From Antarctobacter aquimaris (lineage in GTDB: Bacteria > Pseudomonadota > Alphaproteobacteria > Rhodobacterales > Rhodobacteraceae), in NCBI RefSeq assembly GCF_900184945.1, contig NZ_FXYF01000004.1, positions 372,001 through 436,000 on the forward strand: a stretch of DNA of 64,000 bases. The letters run 5' to 3'. Made by a program: the position numbers and the translations under genes. The notes beneath the pieces are model-generated. The model worked only from the letters and a program-made list of their open reading frames with translations. It was not told where the DNA came from and did not search any database. Of this stretch, positions 57,269-64,000 are shown in pieces (the first letter of the stretch is position 1; the number at the start of each line of letters is the position of its first letter).

Positions 57269-58179
57269 CCCTGCTCGGCGGCGCGCTGACCCTCGCCGCT
57301 CTCGGCACCGCCGCGCTGCCGATGTGCCGCGAGGCGCGCCGCTCCCCGATCGCCGCCCTGCGCGACGCGGCCCCGGGAGGCTTCGCGAAACTCCCCTCCG
57401 GCACCACCCACTACCAGTGGTTCGGACCCGAGAGCGGCCCCGTCACCGTCTGCATCCACGGCCTGACCACCCCCAGCTTTGTCTGGCAGGGCCTCGTTCC
57501 GCACCTGGTCAAGGCAGGCCAGCGTGTCCTGACCTATGACCTCTACGGGCGCGGCTATTCCGACGCCCCGCGCGGGGCGCAGACACCGGCCTTCTTCATC
57601 CGCCAACTGACGGAGCTGCTGGCACACGTACAGGTCCCCGCCCCCGTCACCCTGATCGGCTACTCCATGGGCGGCGCCATCGCCGCCTGCATGGCCGCCC
57701 AGGCCCCGGAACGCATCGCCCGGCTGGTCCTGCTCGCCCCCGCCGGCATGGGCCACGACCTGGGCAGCCTTTCCCGCCGCGCCGCGCAAGTGCCGCTGAT
57801 CGGCGACTGGCTCTTTCACATGGCCTACCCCGGCATCCTGCACACCGGGATCGAGTCCGAGCGTGGCACCCCCGGCTCGGTCCCCGACATCGCCGACCAG
57901 CAGCTCTTTCAGCTGACCCGCCGCGGCTACCTGCGCGCGGTCCTGTCGTCGCTGCGCGGCCAACTGGCCCGCCCGCTGGAGGACGAACACTGCAGGATCG
58001 CCAGGGCCGGCACCCCGGTGCTTGCCATCTGGGGCCGCGATGACAGCGTCATCCCGATCCGCGCCATGGGCACCCTCGCGCAATGGAACCGCAGCGCGCA
58101 CCAGGAGGTGATCGCAGGCGCAGGCCACGGCCTGACCTACACCCACACCCCGCAGGTCGCCCGGGCCATCCTGGCCTGA
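57265..58179 (+). CDS. Alpha/beta hydrolase
   Basis: A 304-residue hydrolase. A hydrophobic N-terminal helix (LLGGALTLAALGTAALPM) may anchor it to the membrane. The core has CIHGLTTPSFVW (oxyanion region), YDLYGRGYSDAP, nucleophile elbow IGYSMGGAIAACMA, acid in IWGRDDSVIP and His in GAGHGLTYTH. The substrate is unknown. It is the last of the chain, coupled to the OCD gene by ATGA. Confidence 0.9.
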   Translation: MTLLGGALTLAALGTAALPMCREARRSPIAALRDAAPGGFAKLPSGTTHYQWFGPESGPVTVCIHGLTTPSFVWQGLVPHLVKAGQRVLTYDLYGRGYSDAPRGAQTPAFFIRQLTELLAHVQVPAPVTLIGYSMGGAIAACMAAQAPERIARLVLLAPAGMGHDLGSLSRRAAQVPLIGDWLFHMAYPGILHTGIESERGTPGSVPDIADQQLFQLTRRGYLRAVLSSLRGQLARPLEDEHCRIARAGTPVLAIWGRDDSVIPIRAMGTLAQWNRSAHQEVIAGAGHGLTYTHTPQVARAILA

Positions 58180-58188
58180 CGCCCCTGC

Positions 58189-58207
58189 TTCTTCTCTGCA
58201 AAAATAC
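58189..58207 (+). repeat. Third copy of the intergenic repeat unit
   Basis: TTCTTCTCTGCAAAAATAC is identical to 19 bases of the unit at 52392-52414 (reverse strand). It is followed by CCCGGGGGTC and then the hairpin at 58218-58236. Confidence 0.75.
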
Positions 58208-58217
58208 TCCCGGGGGT

Positions 58218-58236
58218 CTGGGGGCAGCGCCCCCAG
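58218..58236. terminator. GC hairpin between hydrolase and MFS genes
   Basis: An 8-bp stem, CTGGGGGC (58218-58225) with GCCCCCAG (58229-58236) and a 3-base loop. It lies between convergent genes and may end transcription from either side, although no T run is present. Confidence 0.5.
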
Positions 58237-58239
58237 CCG

Positions 58240-59484
58240 TCAGGCCGCCACTGCCACCGCCGGCAGGGCGCGGCGCTCGCGGATCGGAAGGTGCACCAGC
58301 GCGCTCAAAGCCCCGACCCCCACGCCGATCCACCAGACCAGCGTGTAGTTGCCCGACACGTCGTACAGCCGCCCGCCCAGCCAGACGCCCAGGAACCCGC
58401 CCAACTGGTGGCTGAGAAAGATCACGCCATAGAGCGTGCCCATGTAGCGCAGCCCGTAGAGATGCGCGACCAGCCCCGAGGTCAGCGGCACCGTCGCCAG
58501 CCACAGCGCCCCCATCACCGCCGAAAAGACCAGCACGCTGGCCGGTGACATCGGCAGCAGGATGAACACCGCCGCGGCGATGGTGCGCGCGGTATAGATC
58601 CCCGCCAGCAGATACTTCCTGGTGTACCGCTTGCCCAGCCAACCTGCCGACAGTGTGCCCAGGATGTTGAACACCCCGATCAGCGAGATCGACACCGCCC
58701 CCAGCGCCGAGGTCGTGGTGATCCCCACCGAATGCAGGATGCCGCCCACGGCGATCGGCCCGCAGGTCTCGGTCACGAAGGCGGGGAAATGCGCGGTGAT
58801 GAAGGCCAGCTGGTAGCCGCAGGAAAAGAACCCTATGAAGATCAGCGAAAAGGACGGATCGCGGAACGCGCGGGTCAGCACGGCGCCCATGCTCTCTTCC
58901 AGTTCGGCCTTCGTCGCGGCCGGGGCGCGCATGGCGGGCAGCACCAGCAGCACCGCCAGGATGGCGCAGGCGAAGACGACAAAGACCCACTGCCAGCTCA
59001 TCACCGTCATCAGCGCCTCGGCCAGCGGTGCGCCGACGACCTGCCCTGCGCTGCCCGCCGCCGTGATGATCGCCAGCGACATCGAGCGGTTCTCGTCGCT
59101 GGCGGCGCGGCCGACCACGGCCAGCACCACGCCGAACCCGGTGCCGGCGATGCCGAAGCCCACCAGCACCTCCAGCGCCTGCATGGAAAAGGGATCCGTC
59201 GCAAAACTCGACAGCACCAGCCCGGCGGCATAGAGCACCGCGCCCAGCACGATGGCGCGCCGGTCGCCCAGCCGCTCGGCAAAGGCGCCGAACAGCGGCT
59301 GGCCAATGCCCCAGGCCAGGTTCTGGATCGCGATGGCCAGGCTGAACTCGGCCCGCGCCCAGCCGAATTCCTCGGCGATGGGGATCTGGAAGACGCCAAA
59401 GCTGGCCCGGATGGCAAAGCTGACCATGATGATCACGCAGCTGGTGATCAGCACCGGGGTGAACAACGAGACGCGACTCGACAT
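58240..59484 (-). CDS. MFS transporter
   Basis: A 414-residue major facilitator protein with 12 hydrophobic segments, starting LITSCVIIMVSFAIRASFGVF. The motif after helix 2 is GAFAERLGDRRAIV, and GVFQIPIAEEFGWARAEFSLA is like that of oxalate/formate-type antiporters (OFA/MCT-like). The substrate is unknown. ATG 59484 has GGAG upstream on the minus strand. It is alone, convergent with the hydrolase chain. Confidence 0.9.
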   Translation of the reverse strand: MSSRVSLFTPVLITSCVIIMVSFAIRASFGVFQIPIAEEFGWARAEFSLAIAIQNLAWGIGQPLFGAFAERLGDRRAIVLGAVLYAAGLVLSSFATDPFSMQALEVLVGFGIAGTGFGVVLAVVGRAASDENRSMSLAIITAAGSAGQVVGAPLAEALMTVMSWQWVFVVFACAILAVLLVLPAMRAPAATKAELEESMGAVLTRAFRDPSFSLIFIGFFSCGYQLAFITAHFPAFVTETCGPIAVGGILHSVGITTTSALGAVSISLIGVFNILGTLSAGWLGKRYTRKYLLAGIYTARTIAAAVFILLPMSPASVLVFSAVMGALWLATVPLTSGLVAHLYGLRYMGTLYGVIFLSHQLGGFLGVWLGGRLYDVSGNYTLVWWIGVGVGALSALVHLPIRERRALPAVAVAA

Positions 59485-59572
59485 GGGGCAGGCTCCTGCA
59501 AAGCCCGCATTGTCTGCCCCGTCGCCGCGCCACCGTCAAATTCGAATGCGTGATGCGTCGGTCAAGATGACC

Positions 59573-60301
59573 TTATGCGTGGCCGATGCGGCCGGACATC
59601 AGGCCGCCGCCGGTGAGATGGTCGATCAGGTCCCGCGCGCGCACCAGGGGATCGCCGCTGTCGGCATTGATCCGCGCCAGCACCTTGTTGCGGGTCACCA
59701 CCGGGGTGTCGTCAAGAAGGATGCTCGCCGCGCTGTCCGGGTCCATGAACCGTGGAAACCGCAAGAGCGGCGTGATGTCGTCCACCTGCGTTCCGGTCAG
59801 GTCCAGGGTTTCCAGCTCGGGCAGATCGGCCAGCAGGCCGAGGTCGGAAAACGCCGTCCGCCGCACCGACAGGCAGCGCAGCGCCCGGCAGTCGGCCAGC
59901 GGCGCGAAATCGGTCACCTGCGTGCCGTCCAGCCGCAGTTCCTGAAGGTCTGGAAACCGTGCCGCGACAGAGATGTCAGTGATCCCCGTGCCTTCCAGCA
60001 TCAGCGCGCCCATCCGCGTCATGCCGGCCAGAGGTGACAGGTCCGTGACCGGCAGACCGCGCAGGTCCAGCTTTTCCAGCCGGGTCAGCGGCGCGATGGG
60101 CGACAGGTCGGTGATCTGGGTGCCTTCGAGATCCAGCCAGGTCATCCAGTCCAGCCGCCCGATCTGCGGTGGCAACGCCCGGATCGGCACGTCGGACGCG
60201 TAGTAGAGAAAGGACAGCCCGTCCCGACGGTTGATCTTGGCGTCCTGGATGTCCTCCCGGATCGCCGCCTCCAGCGCCGCCTCGTCCGCACTCGCGCCCA
60301 T
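59573..60301 (-). CDS. Leucine-rich-repeat protein
   Basis: A 242-residue protein whose residues about 50-190 are five or six LRRs of about 21-22 residues with the SDS22/internalin pattern: WLDLEGTQITDLSPIAPLTR, KLDLRGLPVTDLSPLAGMTR, ALMLEGTGITDISVAARFPD, ELRLDGTQVTDFAPLADCRA. No signal peptide is visible, so it is likely cytoplasmic and acts by binding a partner. ATG 60301 (MGASADEAALEAAIRED) is preferred; the earlier start lies in the zapE promoter. Confidence 0.87.
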   Translation of the reverse strand: MGASADEAALEAAIREDIQDAKINRRDGLSFLYYASDVPIRALPPQIGRLDWMTWLDLEGTQITDLSPIAPLTRLEKLDLRGLPVTDLSPLAGMTRMGALMLEGTGITDISVAARFPDLQELRLDGTQVTDFAPLADCRALRCLSVRRTAFSDLGLLADLPELETLDLTGTQVDDITPLLRFPRFMDPDSAASILLDDTPVVTRNKVLARINADSGDPLVRARDLIDHLTGGGLMSGRIGHA

Positions 60302-60385
60302 AACCGCCTCCAACCCGTTCCACCGCGCCAGCGTGGCACGGTCCCGCCCTCTACACAATGCGGGGATGACGCGCTAAGGGAGGCC

Positions 60386-61441
60386 ATGACCACGGTTTTC
60401 CACCTCTATGACACCCGAGTCGCCGAAGGCCGGCTCAAACCGGACGATGCCCAGCTGGCCGTCTTGCCCGAGTTCGAGCGCCTGCGCGCGGACCTGGCCC
60501 AGCCGGTCAAGCGCGGCTTTTTCCGCCGCACCGTCGAGGCGCCCAAGGGGCTGTACCTCTGGGGTGGCGTCGGGCGCGGCAAGTCCATGCTGATGGACCT
60601 GTTCGTCGAGACGCTGGAGGTGCCCGCCCGCCGCGTCCATTTCCATGCCTTCATGCAGGAGGTCCAGGCCGAGATCCACCGCCTGCGCAAGCAGGGGGTC
60701 GAGGACCCGATCAAGCCCGTCGCCAAGGGCGTCAGCGATGCGATCCGCGTGCTGGCCTTCGACGAGATGCAGATCACCGACATCGCCGACGCGATGATCG
60801 TCGGCCGCCTGTTCGAACAGCTGTTCGAGGCCGGGACCACCGTGGTCACCACCTCCAACCGTGTGCCCGACGACCTCTACAAAGACGGGCTCAACCGCCA
60901 GCTTTTCCTGCCCTTCATCGCCCTGCTCAAGGACCGCATGGTGGTGCGCGAACTGGCCTCGGAGCGCGACCACCGACAGGACCGTCTGGCCGGGGCGCAG
61001 GTCTATTTCACCCCCGCCGACGCCGCCGCACGCAAACAGATCGACGCGCTGTGGGAAGAGCTGACCCACGGGCTGGAAGAGCCGCTGACCCTGCACGTCC
61101 AGGGCCGGCAGGTGGACCTGCCGCGCTATCACAACGGGGTGGCGCGGGCGTCGTTCTTTGACCTCTGCGGGCGGATGCTGGGCCCGGCCGACTATCTCAA
61201 GCTGGCCGAAAGCGTGCGCGTGCTGATCATCGAGAACGTGCCGCGCCTGTCGCGCCACAACTTCAACGAGGCGAGGCGCTTCGTGACCCTGATCGACGCG
61301 CTCTACGAGGCACGGGTCAAGCTGATCACCTCTGCCGCCGCCCAGCCCGAGATGCTGTATGTCGAGGGCACCGGCAGTTTCGAGTTCGAACGCACCGCCT
61401 CGCGCCTGCGCGAGATGCAGGCCGCCGACTGGAGCGCCTGA
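60386..61441 (+). CDS. zapE: Cell division ATPase ZapE (AFG1 family)
   Basis: A 351-residue AFG1-like ATPase. Walker A is LYLWGGVGRGKSMLMDLF, Walker B VLAFDEMQITDIADAM, and sensor region TTVVTTSNRVPDDLYKDGLNR. In E. coli ZapE destabilises FtsZ polymers at the division site, and mitochondrial AFG1 helps protein turnover. GGGAGG lies two to three bases before the ATG. It is divergent from the LRR gene. Confidence 0.95.
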   Translation: MTTVFHLYDTRVAEGRLKPDDAQLAVLPEFERLRADLAQPVKRGFFRRTVEAPKGLYLWGGVGRGKSMLMDLFVETLEVPARRVHFHAFMQEVQAEIHRLRKQGVEDPIKPVAKGVSDAIRVLAFDEMQITDIADAMIVGRLFEQLFEAGTTVVTTSNRVPDDLYKDGLNRQLFLPFIALLKDRMVVRELASERDHRQDRLAGAQVYFTPADAAARKQIDALWEELTHGLEEPLTLHVQGRQVDLPRYHNGVARASFFDLCGRMLGPADYLKLAESVRVLIIENVPRLSRHNFNEARRFVTLIDALYEARVKLITSAAAQPEMLYVEGTGSFEFERTASRLREMQAADWSA

Positions 61442-61449
61442 GCCCCCAA

Positions 61450-61483
61450 AAAAGAACGGGGCCGGTTTGCCCGGCCCCAGTTT
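61450..61483. terminator. Bidirectional terminator between zapE and the LysM gene
   Basis: An 8-bp stem, GGGGCCGG (61458-61465) with CCGGCCCC (61471-61478). TTTT follows on the plus strand, and A6 before it gives a T run for the minus-strand LysM gene. Confidence 0.85.
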
Positions 61484-61512
61484 TGCTCGCTGCTTGCCTG
61501 TGGTCGTCTGGT

Positions 61513-62343
61513 TCAGAGGTGCGGGATCGTCAAAGTCACACCCGTGCGGATTTGGTCGGGGGCGTCGATCTTGTCCCGGTTGGCCTCGAAGATGTCCTTG
61601 TGGTGAATGGTCTCTCCGTAGAAACGGTAGGAGATCGCGGCGAGGCTGTCGCCCGGCTGGACCGTGTAGACCCGCCGTGACGGTGCCCCCGGGGCCGCCG
61701 CCTTCGGCGGCGGGGCCGGCGCAGCAGGTCCCACGGAACGCTGCACCAGCACCGCCAGAAGTGTCCCGGTATCCACCTTGCCGTCCGACGTGATCAACGC
61801 CGCGGGGACAACGATGCTGCCGGTCTGGCGCGCTTCGTTCAGCAAGGCGTCGACATAGGCGTCCGACTGGCCTTCGCGCAGCGCCTCGACCACCAGGGCC
61901 TGAAGGGTGGCCGCCCGGGGCGTGGAGGCGCCGAGGGTCGACAGGACAGTTTCGGTCATCGCCCACAACGGGTCATCCTGCGCCGCCCCAGGGGTCAACT
62001 CCGGGGTCACGCGCTGGGCGGCAGGGGGCTGGACCGGGCCGCCATCGCGCGCGACCTGTGCCGCCCGAACGGCGGCGGTCAGCGCCGGAAGAGGATCGCC
62101 AGCCATCGGCACCGTTCCATCTTGCGCTGCGGACAGCAAGTGCGCCGGAACTGCCGCGTCCCTCGGATCAGCCTCGGCGGCCGACTGCGGCGGCATGCCG
62201 TCCGGTCCGCCCGCAGCGCGGGTCACCGCCAGCGCATTGTCCGCATCCAGCCGGTTCCGTATCTGCTGCGCGCCCGGTTGATAGATGATCAGCACGGCGG
62301 TCATGCCGAGGAAGGCGATGCTCAGAAGGATCATGCGGATCAT
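61513..62343 (-). CDS. LysM domain membrane-anchored protein
   Basis: A 276-residue protein with an N-terminal membrane anchor or uncleaved signal (MILLSIAFLGMTAVLIIYQP), an Ala/Pro-rich middle and one C-terminal LysM domain (YTVQPGDSLAAISYRFYGET to GVTLTIP). LysM binds peptidoglycan, so it probably links the inner membrane to the cell wall. AAGGGA seven bases before ATG 62343 supports the start. No enzyme domain is present. Confidence 0.88.
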   Translation of the reverse strand: MIRMILLSIAFLGMTAVLIIYQPGAQQIRNRLDADNALAVTRAAGGPDGMPPQSAAEADPRDAAVPAHLLSAAQDGTVPMAGDPLPALTAAVRAAQVARDGGPVQPPAAQRVTPELTPGAAQDDPLWAMTETVLSTLGASTPRAATLQALVVEALREGQSDAYVDALLNEARQTGSIVVPAALITSDGKVDTGTLLAVLVQRSVGPAAPAPPPKAAAPGAPSRRVYTVQPGDSLAAISYRFYGETIHHKDIFEANRDKIDAPDQIRTGVTLTIPHL

Positions 62344-62369
62344 CGTCTGGTCCCTTCCTGCATCCGTCG

Positions 62370-63002
62370 TCAGGCGGTCGGCAGCTTGACGGTGAGGCCC
62401 AGTTGCAACCAGACCTGAATGCCACCGCGATAGTACAGGATCTTTTCCGGCGGGTAGCCCGCGTCCAGCAGGCTGCGGACCGCGCGCGGGCTCTGATCGC
62501 TCCAGGGTCCATTGCAGAACATCAGCAGCTCCAGCGCGTTGCTGAAATCCCAGCGGCTGCCGACCTGGCGTGCGCCCAGCGCCTGGAGGATCTGGTCACG
62601 ATAGGGGTTGTCGGCGTCCAGCGTCGCAAAGGGCACGTTGACCGCGCCGGGGATGGTGCCCTTGACGAACCATTCGGGCAGACGACTGTCGACCAACAGG
62701 CCGGCCCCCCTGGCCGCCTTGGCCTCGAGAAATGCCATCACCTCAAGCTCGCCCACGGTGGCGACGCCCGCACCGGCGGACATCGGCAGGATGCAGAACG
62801 GCGGGCAGGGGCGCGAGGTCTTGGTGAATTCGCTGTCGAGACGGTGCGACGTGTCCTGGTTGCGCTCGATCACGATGTTCTCGCCGTTGATCCAGAACGA
62901 CCGAAAGGCTGCGTCAGGTGTGATCTGGACCTCCTGGGAGACGGAAGGACCGGCAATCAGACAGAGGCCAAGCGCAAATGCGCGACGCATTTGGTACATC
63001 AT
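62370..63002 (-). CDS. Exported rhodanese-like protein
   Basis: A 210-residue protein with signal peptide (MMYQMRRAFALGLCLIAGPSVSQ). A CPPFCI pair comes near residue 68, and the rhodanese domain covers LLVDSRLPEWFVKGTIPGAV and LMFCNGPWSDQSPRAV, where Cys is in the active loop. The periplasmic place sets it apart from the rhodanese at 39.1 kb. Start at ATG 63002 rather than the GTG at 63005. It sits upstream of the LysM gene, 26 bases away, same strand. Confidence 0.87.
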   Translation of the reverse strand: MMYQMRRAFALGLCLIAGPSVSQEVQITPDAAFRSFWINGENIVIERNQDTSHRLDSEFTKTSRPCPPFCILPMSAGAGVATVGELEVMAFLEAKAARGAGLLVDSRLPEWFVKGTIPGAVNVPFATLDADNPYRDQILQALGARQVGSRWDFSNALELLMFCNGPWSDQSPRAVRSLLDAGYPPEKILYYRGGIQVWLQLGLTVKLPTA

Positions 63003-63186
63003 CACTTATTGCCCCCAAGATACGGCAGAACGCTCCTCCCATGAGTGTTCCAGCGCAGCAATTGGCCAACATATAGAAGAACGCCTGCGAATCAGTCAAC
63101 AAAAACCGATTCGCTTCAAACGCTCTGCGCAGTAAATCAAGCCGATTCGGCTGATTCTCAATTCACGGGATCGAAAGCAGCACCGC

Positions 63187-64000
63187 TCAGGACGACCCTT
63201 CGCGCAGGACATTCCCGGCCAGGTAGAGAGAGCCGCAGATCAGTACGCGCGCATCCGGGGTGTGTGCCGCGATGGCCCGCAGCGCCTCGCCCAGGTTTTC
63301 GGCCACGCCGACGCGATGTCCCACCTCGGCCGCCAGCCGCGCGGTTTCCTCCGCCGGCAGGGTGTTGCCCTCGCCGGGGATCGAGACCGCCGTCAGGCTT
63401 TGCGCGTGGGGGGCCAGCGGGCGCAGGAAGCCGCGCGCGTCCTTGGTGTTCAGCATGCCGCAGATCAGGTGCGTTTCGCGCCCGGACTGCCGCGCCAGGT
63501 GCTCGGCCAGCACCTCGCCCGCGCCGGGATTGTGGCCGCCGTCCAGCCACAGTTCCACCCCCGGCGCCGCGTCGACCAGCGGGCCGCGCCGCAGCCGTTG
63601 CAGCCGGGCGGGCCATTCCGCGCGGGTCAGCGCACCGTCAAAGGCCGCCTCGCCCTGTTCCAGCAGTCGCAGCGTGGCCAGCGCCGCGCCCGCGTTCTGG
63701 ATCTGGTGCGCCCCCGGCAGCACCGGCAAGGGCAGGTCCAGCAGGCCGCTTTCGTCCTGGAACACCAGCCGCCCGCGCTCCTCCCAGGCGTGCCAGTGCT
63801 GACCATGCGCGATCAGCGGCGCACCCAGCGCCTGCGTACGGGCCTCGATGACCTCCAGCGCTTCGTCGCGTTGCGGGCCGACGATGCAGGGCACGCCGCG
63901 TTTGATTATGCCTGCCTTTTCGCCGGCGATCTTGGCCAGCGTGTCGCCCAGGTATTGTTCATGATCCATGGAGATGGGCGTGATCACCGTCGCCGCTGGC
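63187..64000 (-). CDS. folC: Folylpolyglutamate / dihydrofolate synthase, 5' end outside window
   Basis: The last 270 or so residues of FolC, which adds glutamate to folates and makes dihydrofolate. Visible are TPISMDHEQYLGDTLAKIAGEKAGIIK, which is a family signature given here in part by position 63920-64000, PGAHQIQNAGAALATLRLLE and the Mur-ligase-like WLDGGHNPGAGEVLA with CGMLNTKDARGFL. The frame is still open at the right edge. About 180 bp without a gene separate it from the rhodanese gene. Confidence 0.95.
   Translation of the reverse strand, partial: PAATVITPISMDHEQYLGDTLAKIAGEKAGIIKRGVPCIVGPQRDEALEVIEARTQALGAPLIAHGQHWHAWEERGRLVFQDESGLLDLPLPVLPGAHQIQNAGAALATLRLLEQGEAAFDGALTRAEWPARLQRLRRGPLVDAAPGVELWLDGGHNPGAGEVLAEHLARQSGRETHLICGMLNTKDARGFLRPLAPHAQSLTAVSIPGEGNTLPAEETARLAAEVGHRVGVAENLGEALRAIAAHTPDARVLICGSLYLAGNVLREGSS

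Overview
The window is a 64 kb piece of a high-GC alphaproteobacterial chromosome, most likely from a Rhodobacteraceae (Roseobacter-group) member. This rests on GcrA, an RpoE/ChrR pair with a divergent lipid/redox operon, a DUF6478-type protein, a DinB with an N-terminal zinc ribbon, MbfA behind an Irr-type iron box, and an initiator tRNA with the C1-A72 mismatch. No rRNA operon, CRISPR array, prophage or plasmid backbone is visible. Almost everything is ordinary chromosomal content; all functional names come from motif and family recognition by eye, not from database searches.

Layout. 1-1.75 kb: gene end, gcrA and an ABC-2 permease. 1.87-4.23 kb: the only clear mobile DNA, namely initiator tRNA-Met, a decayed large serine recombinase whose 3' end is read from the antisense strand of the tRNA, and an 850-bp IS5-type element with a broken transposase. 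4.3-11.9 kb: clpB, pyrF, an NfeD/SPFH pair, a small orphan, a Nudix protein, dinB and a DUF3775 protein. 11.9-16.8 kb: the singlet-oxygen-type stress locus, rpoE-chrR facing a four-gene chain (FAD protein, DUF1365, DUF3833, SDR) with overlapping starts and stops. 16.8-23.3 kb: a polyamine-type ABC importer with an aminobutyraldehyde-type dehydrogenase and a LysR regulator. 23.3-29.2 kb: a deacetylase, a TetR regulator and a divergent NitT/TauT-type importer coupled to two SDR enzymes, substrate unknown. 29.3-35 kb: the pyruvate dehydrogenase genes aceE, E2 and lpd.

35.6-39.5 kb: rmuC, mutL and a rhodanese, with a short AT-rich island carrying a candidate small ORF. 39.5-47.6 kb: a second polyamine locus with a putrescine-type aminotransferase, a GntR regulator, potFGHI and a PuuB-like oxidase. 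47.6-53.5 kb: an EamA exporter, three little-known proteins, ilvD and mbfA. 53.7-58.2 kb: a TetR gene, fghA and a tightly overlapped four-gene chain. 58.2-64 kb: an MFS transporter, a leucine-rich-repeat protein, zapE, a LysM protein, an exported rhodanese and the 5'-incomplete end of folC.

How the parts work together: two separate loci look built for import and oxidation of putrescine-like amines, each with its own regulator and candidate operators. The stress locus couples an ECF sigma factor and its zinc anti-sigma factor to an operon likely acting on membrane lipids. I did not find a clearly new multi-gene defence or mobile system. The most useful leads are the unassigned TetR/ABC/double-SDR cluster, paired candidate operators at the second polyamine locus and upstream of aceE, a dispersed intergenic repeat, an insertion in PotG, and the history of the tRNA-associated remnant.
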